NCBI RefSeq assembly: GCF_900090195.1 | Contig: NZ_LT607803.1 | Span: 4,676,229-4,740,228, forward strand | Reading direction: 5' to 3' | Source of the DNA: Variovorax sp. HW608 | GTDB lineage: Bacteria > Pseudomonadota > Gammaproteobacteria > Burkholderiales > Burkholderiaceae_C | DNA: 64,000 nucleotides | Shown here: positions 1-8,831 of the stretch, in pieces | Layout of the letters: each line of letters starts with the position of its first letter | How positions within the stretch are numbered: the stretch's first letter is position 1 | Translations under genes and position numbers: made by a program | Notes under the pieces: model-generated | What the model was told of the DNA's origin: nothing | Database searches by the model: none | Seen by the model: the letters and a program-made list of their open reading frames with translations, nothing else

Positions 1-775
1 CGACTTCAAGTCGGGTCACACCAGCACCGCCTCGGCCGACCGGCTGCTGGCCCATGTCAGGGACCAGGGCCTGAAGGTCGACTGGATCCTGGAAACCCAT
101 GCCCATGCCGACCACCTGTCCGGCGCACGCTACGTTCAGGCCCAGGCCGGGGGCCGCATCGCCATCGGCGAAAACATTCGCGTCGTCCAGTCGACCTTCA
201 AGAAGCTCTTCAACCTCGAGCGCAGCTTCCTGCCGGACGGCAGCCAGTTCGACCACCTCTTCAAGGACGGCGAGGTCTTCAAGATCGGCGACACCGAGGC
301 AAGGGCACTGCTGGTGCCGGGTCACACCCCCGCGGACATGGCCTACCTGGTCGATGACGCGGTCTTCGTCGGCGACACGCTCTTCATGCCCGACGTGGGC
401 AGCGCGCGGGCGGACTTCCCCGGCGGCGACGCGCGCCAGCTCTATGCCTCGATGCGGCGCCTGCTGGACCTGCCTGCCGAGACGACGATGTACGTCTGCC
501 ACGACTATCCGCCTGCATCGCGGCAAGCCCAATGGCAGACGAGCGTCGCAGAGCAGCGCGCTCGCAACATCCATGTGCGCGATGGCATCGGCGAGGCCGA
601 ATTCGTGGCGATGCGCACGGCCCGCGACGCCACCCTGGATGTCCCGACGCTCATCCTCCCGTCGATCCAGGTGAACGTGCGGGCCGGGCGGCTTCCGCCA
701 GCCGACGACAACGGCGTCGCGTACCTGCGGATTCCGTTGAACGCACTTCCTGTTCACCCGCATCAGGATGCCTAG
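1..775 (+). CDS. MBL-fold hydrolase, persulfide dioxygenase-like (5' truncated by window)
   Basis: The 5' end lies outside the window; the open frame runs from base 2 to a TAG stop. The visible part carries the metallo-beta-lactamase metal motif HAHADH, a later PGHTPADMAY segment with the next metal-binding His, a VGDTLF segment with the bridging Asp, and the late metal ligand in VCHDYPP. This set and its spacing fit the ETHE1/Blh group of iron-dependent persulfide (sulfur) dioxygenases, which oxidise glutathione persulfide to sulfite and glutathione. The glyoxalase II branch shares the fold and cannot be fully excluded without the N-terminus. A rho-independent terminator follows about 30 bp after the stop, so it ends a transcript. 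Confidence 0.85.
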   Translation, partial: DFKSGHTSTASADRLLAHVRDQGLKVDWILETHAHADHLSGARYVQAQAGGRIAIGENIRVVQSTFKKLFNLERSFLPDGSQFDHLFKDGEVFKIGDTEARALLVPGHTPADMAYLVDDAVFVGDTLFMPDVGSARADFPGGDARQLYASMRRLLDLPAETTMYVCHDYPPASRQAQWQTSVAEQRARNIHVRDGIGEAEFVAMRTARDATLDVPTLILPSIQVNVRAGRLPPADDNGVAYLRIPLNALPVHPHQDA

Positions 776-803
776 GGCGGCGCTGTACACTTCTGCCAGC
801 CGC

Positions 804-829
804 AAAACGCCCCATCCGGGGCGTTTTTG
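804..829 (+). terminator. rho-independent terminator after the MBL-fold gene
   Basis: A perfect 10-bp stem (AAAACGCCCC / GGGGCGTTTT) with a 4-nt loop ATCC, the right arm ending in a short T-run. It lies between the MBL-fold stop and the ParB-like start and separates the two units. Confidence 0.85.
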
Positions 830-866
830 CTTCCTATCCGCATCTTTTCCGCATCGCACCGCACCC

Positions 867-1778
867 ATGGACGTCGTCGTCAACGAGGAACTCAAGGCCT
901 ATATCGATCCCTTGACGGCGGAGGAATTCGAAGCGCTGGAGCGCAGCCTGCTGGCCGAGGGCTGCCGCGACGCCCTGGTGCTGTGGGGCAAGGTGCTGGT
1001 GGATGGCCACAACCGGTACGCGATCTGCCGCAAGCACGACCTGCCGTTCCGGACCGTGCAGAACACGCGCTTCCAGTCGATGGAGGACGTTCATCTCTGG
1101 ATGATCGACCAGCACCTGGGGCGGCGAAGCATCTCCGACTTCCAGCGCGGCGTGCTGGCCCTGCGCAAGCGCGAGATCGTGGCGGCGCGACGGGCCCGGC
1201 GCGAGGCGCAGATGCCTGCCGGCGAGGCGTCGGCAGACGGCGCCGCCGATGCACCTCAGGTCGATGCGCCGTCTGCTGGCGAGTCCCTGCAGACCCGCGA
1301 GGCCGTGGCCCGCGCAGCGCGACTGCGCAGCAATCAGGTCGTGATGATCGAGAAGATCCAGCAGAGCGCGGCGCCCGAGGTCGTGGCCGCCGTGAAGTCC
1401 GGAACGCTCTCGCTCAACGCGGCGGCCGCGGTCGCGAGCCTGCCGGCCGAGGAACAGGTCGCCGCAGCGACCGCCGGCAAGGACGAACTCAGGCAGGCCG
1501 CGAAGCGCGTACGCGATGCACGGCGTACGCCGGCGCGCGAGAAGGACGACGAAGCGGCGGCGCGGTCCGATACGCCTGGGCCGCAGCAGGGCGATGACGG
1601 CGCGGCCGCGCTGCGGCGCCAGGTGGGCGAACTGCGTGCGGAGAACGCCAGGCTGACGGCCGAGAACGCCGCGCTGCGCAAGCAGGTCCTGGCGCTGCTC
1701 GCGAAGGGCGGGCCGGGCGCCGGCGCCGCGCAGCCCGATGCGGTGACCAGCGAGGACGAGGCCGACGCGCCGTTCTAG
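867..1778 (+). CDS. ParB-like nuclease-domain protein with C-terminal coiled coil
   Basis: 303 residues. The first ~100 resemble a ParB/Srx-type N-terminal domain, including a DGHNRYAIC segment in place of the usual GERR box. The middle carries a possible helix-turn-helix stretch (about residues 130-200). The C-terminus has a leucine-zipper-like heptad pattern (VGELRAENARLTAENAALRK) followed by an acidic tail. The frame opens further upstream, but this ATG directly precedes the conserved domain and the terminator lies just before it. No parA, parS-like repeat or replication gene is adjacent, so it is not part of an obvious partition locus. It more likely acts as a DNA-binding regulator or is a remnant of an integrated element. 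The exact role is unknown. Confidence 0.75.
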   Translation: MDVVVNEELKAYIDPLTAEEFEALERSLLAEGCRDALVLWGKVLVDGHNRYAICRKHDLPFRTVQNTRFQSMEDVHLWMIDQHLGRRSISDFQRGVLALRKREIVAARRARREAQMPAGEASADGAADAPQVDAPSAGESLQTREAVARAARLRSNQVVMIEKIQQSAAPEVVAAVKSGTLSLNAAAAVASLPAEEQVAAATAGKDELRQAAKRVRDARRTPAREKDDEAAARSDTPGPQQGDDGAAALRRQVGELRAENARLTAENAALRKQVLALLAKGGPGAGAAQPDAVTSEDEADAPF

Positions 1779-2030
1779 TGCGAGCGGGCGAATCGCCCCC
1801 GTGGCTTCGCAGGCATGGCAGGGCGTCGCCGCGCGCGTGGCATTGCGCTGCTCCAATCAACTCGTTGTGTGCACGCGACGCATTGGGAATCACTCGAGCT
1901 AGACATTTCCGCAGGCAATTAAGATCGCGCCTGCGACGGGCCGATGATCGGTGGCGGTCCGTCGCGTGTGCATGTATCCCGCCGAGTTCCGTTCATCATC
2001 ATCTTGCGAGCCGCACGGCGCCGCATGCAG

Positions 2031-2053
2031 GGCCCCTCGCGAGGGGCCTTTTT
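2031..2053 (+). terminator. terminator hairpin in the 310-bp gap before the histidine kinase
   Basis: A perfect stem GGCCCCTC/GAGGGGCC closed by a CG dinucleotide centre and followed by five T. It ends about 35 bp before the kinase start. It could terminate the ParB-like transcript or act as an attenuator in the kinase leader. Otherwise I see no gene in 1779-2088. Confidence 0.75.
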
Positions 2054-2088
2054 CTTGAACCGGCGGCCGACTGAGGGGCAGTGATGCC

Positions 2089-3525
2089 ATGATGGGAAAT
2101 TCGTCGTTCGCAGGTCTGGGCAATTCATCTTTCGCGAGCCTCACGCCGGCGCCCGCGTCCGCCGACGAGGCCGAGCCGTGGGTTCGCGGCGAGTTGATCC
2201 GCAGCCTGATGCGGGCCTCGCGCGGCTCGTACCTGCTGGCTGCGGCGCTGATGCCTGCGATGGTCGGGCTCAGCTGGGGCCATGTCCCCGTCTGGCAGCT
2301 CATGGTCTGGCTGGCGATCGGCATCGCGGCCACCGGCTGCCGCATCTGGGGCGAGCAGATCTATGCCCGCCACTACGCCGACCGCGATTCGGCCGCCCAG
2401 CAGTACTTCGTCGACCACTATCGCTTTCTGTGGAGCACCAGCGCCTTCGCGTGGGGCCTGTCGATCCTGATCTTCTTCGAACGCACGCCGCTGGTGAACC
2501 AGTTCATGAGCTGGCTCATCGTCGCCGGGGTCGCGACCTTCCCGCTCAACGGCCTCGCGCTGCATCCGCCGCTGCTCAAGCGCTACGTGAACACGCTGTT
2601 CTTCACGATGCTCGCGGCCATCGGGCTCAGGATGATCGAGCTCAATTTCGAGAAGCCGCATTTCCACTACGGCTTCCTGATGCTGCCGGGCCTGCACTGG
2701 TGGCTGCTGCTGCGCGCCGGCCGGCGCATCCACGAGACGGCGCGCAACAGCTTCGAGCTGCTGTTCCACAACCACATCCTGATCAACTCGCTGACGCAGC
2801 AGCGCCAGGCGGCCGTGTCGGCGGTGGCGATGAAGAACCGCTTCCTCGCGAGCGCTGCGCACGACATGCGCCAGCCGGTGCTGGCGCTGTCGCTCTATGC
2901 GGACTGGCTGCGCAACGAGCCCGAACTGGTGGCCGAGATCGCGCCCAAGATCGTGCGCGCCACGCATGCGGTGAATGCGCTCTTCGATTCGCTGTTCGAT
3001 CTGGCCCGGATCGACTCGGGCCAGGTGCGGCTGCACATCGAGCGGGTCGATGTGGCCCAGCTGCTGCACGATCTCGAGCTGCAATACCGACCGGTCGCCG
3101 AGGCCAAGGGCCTGACCTTCCGCATGCACGTGACGCCGGGAACGGTGCTCACCGACCCGATCCGCGTGCGCCGCATGATCGGCAACCTGCTCGCCAACGC
3201 GATCAAGTACACGGCAGAGGGCGGCGTCCTGCTCGCGTCGAGGCAGACGCGCGACGGCCTGAGGGTGGAAGTCTGGGACACGGGCATCGGCATCGCCCGC
3301 GAACACCTGCGTGATGTGTTCCTGGAGTTCTACAAGGTGGCCGACCACGCCGGCACCTCGGACGGCTTCGGCCTCGGCCTCGCGATCGTCGCGCGCCTGT
3401 CGCACGCGCTGGGTCACCCCGTCAGCGTGCGGTCACGCCTGGGCCGCGGCAGCGTCTTCCGCGTCGCGTTGCACGACGCGGATGAGAGCCAGGCCCAGAC
3501 CCGGATCTCGGGCGCCGTAGGCTAG
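2089..3525 (+). CDS. membrane sensor histidine kinase
   Basis: 478 residues. After a Ser/Ala-rich N-terminus come about six hydrophobic segments (roughly residues 45-215), a membrane sensor with almost no periplasmic loops. HisKA carries the H box AAHDMRQP with phospho-acceptor His258. The ATPase follows: N box around NLLANAIKY, G1 DTGIGI, G2 GFGLGLAI. It would autophosphorylate at the inner membrane and pass phosphate to a response regulator. The likely partner is the convergent NarL-type regulator; the two genes overlap tail to tail at a shared CTAG. The N-terminus holds a small tandem repeat (GNSSFAGL/GNSSFASL). An SD-like GAGGGG precedes the ATG. The signal sensed is not evident. Confidence 0.9.
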   Translation: MMGNSSFAGLGNSSFASLTPAPASADEAEPWVRGELIRSLMRASRGSYLLAAALMPAMVGLSWGHVPVWQLMVWLAIGIAATGCRIWGEQIYARHYADRDSAAQQYFVDHYRFLWSTSAFAWGLSILIFFERTPLVNQFMSWLIVAGVATFPLNGLALHPPLLKRYVNTLFFTMLAAIGLRMIELNFEKPHFHYGFLMLPGLHWWLLLRAGRRIHETARNSFELLFHNHILINSLTQQRQAAVSAVAMKNRFLASAAHDMRQPVLALSLYADWLRNEPELVAEIAPKIVRATHAVNALFDSLFDLARIDSGQVRLHIERVDVAQLLHDLELQYRPVAEAKGLTFRMHVTPGTVLTDPIRVRRMIGNLLANAIKYTAEGGVLLASRQTRDGLRVEVWDTGIGIAREHLRDVFLEFYKVADHAGTSDGFGLGLAIVARLSHALGHPVSVRSRLGRGSVFRVALHDADESQAQTRISGAVG

Positions 3526-4118
3526 CCGGGCAGGAGCCCGTTGGTGCGGGCGTGGTGCAGCGCCTGGGTGCGGCTCTTCACGCCCAGGCGGCGGAACAGG
3601 CGCCACAGGTGCACCTTGACGGTGTGCTCGCTGATGTCGAGTTCGGTGGCGATGTCGCGGTTGCTCATGCCCTGGTCCAGCATGGCGATCAACTGGGTCT
3701 GGCGCTTCGACAGCTTGTTGCTGGTCGCCGTCACCGGCTCCTCGGCCTCGGTGTCGGCCATCAGCAGGCCGCGCAGCGCGGCGGTGAGTTCGGCCGAGCT
3801 GGCGGATTTTTCGATGTAGGTGTCCGCGCCGGCCTCGATGCAGGCCTCTTCCATGTCGGCCGAAGGCGATGCCGAATAGACCGCCACGGGCACGTCCGGA
3901 TAGTCATGCTTCACCGCGACCACGCCGGAAACGCCGGTGGTGTCCGGCAGCTTCAGGTCGAGGCAGAAGAGCCCCGGCGCCCCGTGCTGCTTGACGGCTG
4001 CGGAGAGCTTGTCGAGCCGTTCGAGCTCGACGATGGTCTCGGCCGGGCGAAGCCGGCGCAGCACCATCACGATGGCGTCGCGCATCAGGGGGTGGTCGTC
4101 GATGACGTAGATACTCAT
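3522..4118 (-). CDS. LuxR/NarL-family response regulator
   Basis: 198 residues. The receiver domain (1-~120) has the acidic pair DD at 7-8, phospho-acceptor Asp54 in CLDLKLPD and the conserved Lys104 in YIEKSAS. A GerE-type helix-turn-helix follows (about 135-195: LSKRQTQLIAMLDQGMSN, then the recognition part SEHTVKVHL). The frame extends upstream, but the ATG at 4118 begins directly with the receiver beta strand (MSIYVIDDHP). It is convergent with the histidine kinase, so the two are probably partners transcribed separately, unlike the usual co-oriented pair. Confidence 0.9.
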   Translation of the reverse strand: MSIYVIDDHPLMRDAIVMVLRRLRPAETIVELERLDKLSAAVKQHGAPGLFCLDLKLPDTTGVSGVVAVKHDYPDVPVAVYSASPSADMEEACIEAGADTYIEKSASSAELTAALRGLLMADTEAEEPVTATSNKLSKRQTQLIAMLDQGMSNRDIATELDISEHTVKVHLWRLFRRLGVKSRTQALHHARTNGLLPG

Positions 4119-4180
4119 GGTTTTCTCACTGTGTGCGCGGTCCGGGCCGTGCCCCTCGCCGCGCGTTGCTCTCACTCAAA

Positions 4181-5503
4181 TCAGCCCTCGCTGGCCGCCT
4201 CGGCCGCCAGCGCCTCCAGCGCGGAGGACGCTGCACTCGTTCCCTCGTCGTCCATGGGCTCGAGTTGTGCGGCCAGCTGGGCCAGCGCGGCGCCGCGCTC
4301 CTGCTTCAGCATGGCGATGGCGCGGCCGGCTTCCTGCGGCGTTGCGAACCCCCGGCTTTGTACCAGTTGTGCGCCCGTCGCGTCGAGAAACTTGAAGTAG
4401 AAAAGGCCATCGCTTTCCCTGTATTGCTTGAAGCTCGGGCGTAGGGCCTTCGCCGCCTTGCGCGCCGCAGGCCTGGCGCTCGACGCCAGATTGCGCAGGC
4501 CGACCGCGTGGCGAAGCTCGGCGAGGAAGGGCTTGGACAGCGCGCGCGCCTTGTCGGCGCCGGCGCGAAGGATCTTCTCGATCCGGGCCGGGTCGTTGAT
4601 CAATTCGTCGTAATGCTGGCGCATCGGTGCGATCTCGCGGTCGATGCGCTCGAAGAGCATCTGCTTGGCATCGCCCCAGCCGATCCCGTCGGCGTAGGCC
4701 CGGCGCAGGGTCTCGGTCTCCTCGCTGTCGGCAAAGGCCTGGTAGATCTGGAACAGCGCCGAGCCTTCCGTGTCCTTGGCCTCTCCAGGCGCGCGTGAAT
4801 CGGTGACGATGCCGGCGATGAGCTTCTGCAGATTGGCGCGCGGCGTGAAGAGCGGGATCGTGTTGTCGTAGCTCTTGCTCATCTTGCGGCCGTCGAGGCC
4901 GGGCAGCGTCGCCACCGCGTCGTCGATCTCGGCCTCGGGGAGCTGGAAGTGCTCGCCGTAGAGGTGGTTGAAGCTCGCCGCCATGTCGCGCGCCATCTCG
5001 ATGTGCTGGACCTGGTCGCGGCCCACCGGCACCTTGTGGGCATTGAACATCAGGATGTCGGCCGCCATGAGCACGGGGTACATGAAGAGGCCCGCGCTGA
5101 CGTCCGCGTCGGGGTCATCGCCCTTGGCGACGTTCTTGTCCACCTGCGCCTTGTAGGCATGCGCGCGGTTGAGCAGGCCCTTGCCCGCCACGCAGGTGAG
5201 GAACCAGGTGAGTTCGGGAATCTCGGGGATGTCGGACTGCCGGTAGAAGGTCACGCGCTCGGGGTCGAGCCCGCAGGCCAGCCAGGTGGCGGCGATCTCC
5301 AGGGTCGAGCGCTGGATGCGCGCCGGGTCGTCGACCTTGATGAGCGCGTGGTAGTCCGCGAGGAAGTAGAAGCTCTGCACGTCCGCGCGGCGGCTGAAGC
5401 GCACCGAGTGCCGCACCGAGCCCACGTAGTTGCCGAGATGCGGCGTCCCGCTGGTGGTGATGCCGGTGAGGAAGCGGACGATGTCGGGATTGGACGAGGC
5501 CAT
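4181..5503 (-). CDS. trpS: tryptophan--tRNA ligase
   Basis: 440 residues. Charges tRNA-Trp. Class I signatures are the HIGH-like loop TSGTPHLGNYVG (about 17-28) and KMSKS at 207-211. The protein is ~100 residues longer than the common ~335-residue bacterial form. The extra C-terminus contains a stretch (FKQYRESDGLFYFKF... AGRAIAML) that looks like a DUF1508/YegP-type module, then an acidic Ala-rich tail. It is the last gene of a leftward series; the M50 protease stop is 10 bp upstream, which suggests co-transcription. Confidence 0.95.
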   Translation of the reverse strand: MASSNPDIVRFLTGITTSGTPHLGNYVGSVRHSVRFSRRADVQSFYFLADYHALIKVDDPARIQRSTLEIAATWLACGLDPERVTFYRQSDIPEIPELTWFLTCVAGKGLLNRAHAYKAQVDKNVAKGDDPDADVSAGLFMYPVLMAADILMFNAHKVPVGRDQVQHIEMARDMAASFNHLYGEHFQLPEAEIDDAVATLPGLDGRKMSKSYDNTIPLFTPRANLQKLIAGIVTDSRAPGEAKDTEGSALFQIYQAFADSEETETLRRAYADGIGWGDAKQMLFERIDREIAPMRQHYDELINDPARIEKILRAGADKARALSKPFLAELRHAVGLRNLASSARPAARKAAKALRPSFKQYRESDGLFYFKFLDATGAQLVQSRGFATPQEAGRAIAMLKQERGAALAQLAAQLEPMDDEGTSAASSALEALAAEAASEG

Positions 5504-5513
5504 GTGAAAAGAC

Positions 5514-6185
5514 TCAGCGGATCAGGGCGACGATGGGGGAGAGCAGCAGGTTGACGACCTCGTAGCCGATGGCCATCAGCGGCTGTAGCCAATAAGTACT
5601 GACGACGCCGGCGAGGACGAGGGCCATCACGATGAAGAACCCATAGGGCTCGATGCGCGCGAGGAATTCCTGCGCGCGGCCGCGCGGCAGCAGCCCCGCG
5701 AGGACCCGGCCGCCGTCGAGCGGCGGCAGCGGGAAGAGGTTGAACGCCCACATCACGAGGTTCACCAGCACGCCCCCCTGTGCCATCTTGAGGAAATAGG
5801 GCTCGTTGATGCCGAAGCCGGCGAGCGCGACGTAGAACAGCGCCCAGAGGATCGCCTGGACGAAGTTGGCGGCCGGCCCGGCCAGCGCGACCCAGATCAT
5901 GTCGCGCTTGGGATGGCGCAGCCGGCCGAAGCTCACCGGGACGGGCTTGGCGTAGCCGAACAGAAAGCTGCCCGAGGTGGCGAAGAACAGCAGCAGCGGC
6001 ATCAGGATGGTGCCGACCGGGTCGATGTGCTTCATCGGATTGAGCGTCACCCGGCCGAGCACGTAGGCCGTGTTGTCGCCGAAATAGCGGGCGACGTAGC
6101 CGTGCGCGGCCTCGTGCAGGGTGATCGCGAAGATCACCGGCAGCGCGTAGATGAGCACGGTCTGGATGGTGTTGGAGATGTCCAC
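5514..6185 (-). CDS. site-2 protease family (M50) membrane metalloprotease
   Basis: 223 residues, about five or six membrane segments. The zinc-binding HEAAH motif (His24, Glu25, His28) sits in the first helix, and the second active-site motif NLFPLPPLDGGR lies near residue 170, so both catalytic elements are present. Members of this short FtsH-independent M50 branch cleave substrates within the membrane; substrates are largely unknown. It lies between the YciO-type gene and trpS. Confidence 0.92.
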   Translation of the reverse strand: MDISNTIQTVLIYALPVIFAITLHEAAHGYVARYFGDNTAYVLGRVTLNPMKHIDPVGTILMPLLLFFATSGSFLFGYAKPVPVSFGRLRHPKRDMIWVALAGPAANFVQAILWALFYVALAGFGINEPYFLKMAQGGVLVNLVMWAFNLFPLPPLDGGRVLAGLLPRGRAQEFLARIEPYGFFIVMALVLAGVVSTYWLQPLMAIGYEVVNLLLSPIVALIR

Positions 6186-6225
6186 TTGCGGATTGTCTCA
6201 GACGGGTGCGTGTCCCTTGGGCGGA

Positions 6226-6861
6226 TCAGAGGCCGAGCAGCGCCAGCGAGCCGCGTCCCTGCCGCACCAGCACCGGGTCGCCGCCGGTGCCCATGGGCAC
6301 GAGATCGACCACGGTCGTCGGTTCCGACGGACAGGCGCCCGCATCGATCACCCCGCCGATCTGCTTCTCGAAGCGTTCGCGGATCTGCGCGGCGTCGTTC
6401 ATGGCCTCGGTCTCGCCGGGGGGGATCAGGGTGGTGGCCAGCAGCGGCTCGCCATGCAAGGTGAGCAACTCGCACAGGACCTTGTGGTCGGGCATGCGCA
6501 GGCCGATGGTCTTGCGCTGCGGATGGCTCACGCGGCGCGGGACTTCCTTGGTCGCTTCGAGGATGAAGGTGTAGGGCCCCGGCGTCGCGGCCTTCAGCAG
6601 GCGGTACTGCTTGTTGTCGACCCGCGCGTAGTTCGCGAGCTCGCTCAGGTCGCGGCAGATCAGCGTGAGGTGATGCTTCTCGTCGACCTGCCGGATGCGC
6701 CGCAACTGGTCGACGGCGTCCTTGTCGTCGAGGTGGCAGGCCAGCGCGTAGCTGGAGTCGGTCGGCACCGCGACGATCTCGCCGCGCGCGAGCAGGGCCG
6801 CGGCCTGCTTGAGAAGCCGCTGCTGCGGATTGTCGGGATGGACTTCGAAGAACTGGGCCAT
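6226..6861 (-). CDS. yciO: Sua5/YciO/YrdC family protein (YciO type)
   Basis: 211 residues, a single YrdC-like domain. The family includes L-threonylcarbamoyladenylate synthase, which acts in tRNA t6A formation. The substrate motif PTDSSYALAC replaces the PTDTxYGL seen in YrdC/TsaC, and the overall pattern (KHHLTLICRDLSELA, TPGPYTFIL) fits YciO. The YciO branch has weak or different activity in vitro, so an enzymatic claim is withheld. The chosen ATG starts MAQFFEVHP; the frame extends upstream without domain support. The next gene but one upstream is the PHP phosphatase, also a neighbour of yciO in enterobacteria. Confidence 0.88.
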   Translation of the reverse strand: MAQFFEVHPDNPQQRLLKQAAALLARGEIVAVPTDSSYALACHLDDKDAVDQLRRIRQVDEKHHLTLICRDLSELANYARVDNKQYRLLKAATPGPYTFILEATKEVPRRVSHPQRKTIGLRMPDHKVLCELLTLHGEPLLATTLIPPGETEAMNDAAQIRERFEKQIGGVIDAGACPSEPTTVVDLVPMGTGGDPVLVRQGRGSLALLGL

Positions 6862-6917
6862 GAAAACCTGACGGGAACGGGAGCCCGCCATTCTGCCGTC
6901 AGTCTCCCCAACGCTCG

Positions 6918-7008
6918 CCAGGAACCCCGCGGAGCCGGCTTTGCCGGTCCGCCGGGGTTGCCCCCTCGAGGGGGGAGGCGGCTACACGAAGTGAGCAAGC
7001 AACGGGGG
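6918..7008 (-). repeat. dispersed ~95-bp intergenic repeat, copy 1 (minus orientation)
   Basis: In reverse complement it reads TTGCTCACTTCGTGT, then CCCCCTCGAGGGGG, then GGCGGACCGGCAAAGCC and GGCTCCGCGGGGTTCCTGG. The same block occurs at 14330-14424 and 16035-16125. It carries a CCCCC/GGGGG hairpin and a GC-rich second stem. It fills the gap between the EamA stop and the YciO start. Confidence 0.8.
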
Positions 7009-7011
7009 TGG

Positions 7012-7953
7012 TCAAGATTCGGCGGGTTCGATCGGCATGCGGCGCTCGCGCACCGTGAGCCATGCGCCCGCGGCCCCGCAGACAGCGATCAGCGCCATGC
7101 CGGCCAGCGAGAGCGTGTCGGGCACCTGCGAGAAAACGATCCAGCCGGCCAGCATCGCGAAGGCGATCTGCGCGTAGAGATAGGGCGTGAGCGTGGAGGC
7201 CGGCGTGCGCTGGTATGCCAGGATCAGGATGAAATGCCCGATGGTGCCCATGAACCCCATCAGGCACAGCAGCGCCCACCAGTGCCACGACGGCAGCGCG
7301 GTCCAGACGAAGGGCAGCGCCAACGAGGCCAGGAGGGTGCCCACCCAGCCGGTGTAGAAGTGCATCGTGAGCGGGTTCTCGGTGCGCGCCAGCTTGCTCG
7401 TGAGCACCTGGAACCAGGCGTTGGTCAGCACCAGCCCGATGGGCAGCAGCATGGCCCAGCCGAAGGCGTCGCCGCCCGGGCGCAGGATCACCAGCGTGCC
7501 GGCGAAGCCGCCCGCCACCAGCGCCCAGCGCAGCGGCGAGACGTGTTCCTTGAGGGTGGTGGCGGCGAGCAGCGTGATCACGAGCGGCGCGATCAGCACG
7601 ATCGAGGTGAATTCCGCCAGTGGCATGTAGCGCAGGCTCAAGAACGCCAGGATGCTCGATGCCAAGAGCAGCGTGCCGCGCAGGAGCTGGTAGCGCGGAT
7701 GGTGCGTGCGCAGCAGGGCAGTGCCGTGCCGGGGCAAAAGGACCATCGTGGTGGCGACCGCCTGGAAGGCGTAGCGCACCCAGACCCCCATGAGGATCGG
7801 TACCGCCGCGGTCGAGCGCTTGGTGGCGGTGTCCAGCGTCGCGAAGCAGGCGACGGCGAGCAGCACCAGCCCGATGCCGGCGAGGGTCCGTGCGGATTCG
7901 AGGTGGCGCGCGCTTGGCGTGGCGACCGTGGCGCCGCCGGGCAGGGAACTCAC
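7012..7953 (-). CDS. EamA/DMT-family transporter
   Basis: 313 residues with about ten hydrophobic helices arranged as two EamA repeats, the form typical of ten-TM drug/metabolite exporters (RhaT/YdcZ type). The GTG start overlaps the TGA stop of the upstream PHP gene (GTGA on the minus strand), a sign of translational coupling. In-frame codons extend upstream but lie inside the PHP gene. The substrate cannot be read from the sequence. Confidence 0.88.
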   Translation of the reverse strand: MSSLPGGATVATPSARHLESARTLAGIGLVLLAVACFATLDTATKRSTAAVPILMGVWVRYAFQAVATTMVLLPRHGTALLRTHHPRYQLLRGTLLLASSILAFLSLRYMPLAEFTSIVLIAPLVITLLAATTLKEHVSPLRWALVAGGFAGTLVILRPGGDAFGWAMLLPIGLVLTNAWFQVLTSKLARTENPLTMHFYTGWVGTLLASLALPFVWTALPSWHWWALLCLMGFMGTIGHFILILAYQRTPASTLTPYLYAQIAFAMLAGWIVFSQVPDTLSLAGMALIAVCGAAGAWLTVRERRMPIEPAES

Positions 7954-8804
7954 TGGATGCGGTGCTCCAGCAGCTCCCACACCGGCGTGAGGTTCCCGGG
8001 CAGCCAGGGAAGCTTGCCCAGGTCGCAATGGCTTTCGTCGGGGCTGTGGAAATCGCTGCCGCGCGAGGCAGCGAAGCCGAATTCCAGCGCCTTGTCGGCG
8101 TACTCGACGTACTCGGTCGGCGTGTGGCTTCCGGTCACCACCTCGATCGCCTTGCCGCCGTGGGCCTTGAACTCGAGGAACAGCGCGTATTCCTCGTTGG
8201 CGGTGAACCTGTAGCGGCCCGGATGGGCGATCACGGCCAGCCCGTTGGCGGCGGTGATCCAGCTCACCGCGTCCTTCAGCGTGGCCCAGCGGTGCGGCAC
8301 GTAGCCCGGCTTGCCTTCGGTGAGGTACTTGCGGAAGACCTCGGCCGTGTCGCGGCAGTAGCCGCCTTCCACCAGGAAACGGGCGAAATGGGTGCGCGAG
8401 ATCAGCTCGGGGTTGCCGACGAATCGGAGCGCGCCCTCATAGGCGCCCTGGATGCCGACCTTGGCCAGCTGCTCGGACATCTCCAGCGCGCGCTTGCCGC
8501 GCCCGCCCCGGGTGTCGTAGAGGCCTTCGGTGATCCCCGCGTCGTCGGCGTCGAAGCCCAGGCCGACGATGTGCACCGTCTCGCCCGCGAAGGTGACGGA
8601 AATCTCGGTGCCCGTGAGGTAGCGGATGCCGTTCTCGCGTGCCGCAGCGGCCGCGCGGTGCAGGCCGCCGATCTCGTCGTGGTCGGTCAATGCCCAGAGC
8701 TCGACGCCGTTGGCCGCGGCGCGCGCGGCGAGCTCCTCGGGTGTGAGCGTGCCGTCCGAGACCACGGAATGGCAGTGCAGGTCGGCATTAAGGATCGATG
8801 ACAC
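7950..8804 (-). CDS. PHP-domain 3',5'-nucleoside bisphosphate phosphatase (YciV/RNase AM type)
   Basis: 284 residues. The PHP domain metal motifs are visible: ADLHCHSVVSDG (His10, His12), LTDHDE, VIAHPGRY and the final GSDFHSP. The YciV/RNase AM family hydrolyses pAp-type bisphosphates and trims 5' ends of short RNAs. A GTG start is used (upstream codons are absent). It heads the leftward set PHP-EamA-YciO-M50-trpS. Confidence 0.9.
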   Translation of the reverse strand: MSSILNADLHCHSVVSDGTLTPEELAARAAANGVELWALTDHDEIGGLHRAAAAARENGIRYLTGTEISVTFAGETVHIVGLGFDADDAGITEGLYDTRGGRGKRALEMSEQLAKVGIQGAYEGALRFVGNPELISRTHFARFLVEGGYCRDTAEVFRKYLTEGKPGYVPHRWATLKDAVSWITAANGLAVIAHPGRYRFTANEEYALFLEFKAHGGKAIEVVTGSHTPTEYVEYADKALEFGFAASRGSDFHSPDESHCDLGKLPWLPGNLTPVWELLEHRIQ

Positions 8805-8831
8805 GTCACGAATCTTAACTTTCCTGCGCTT

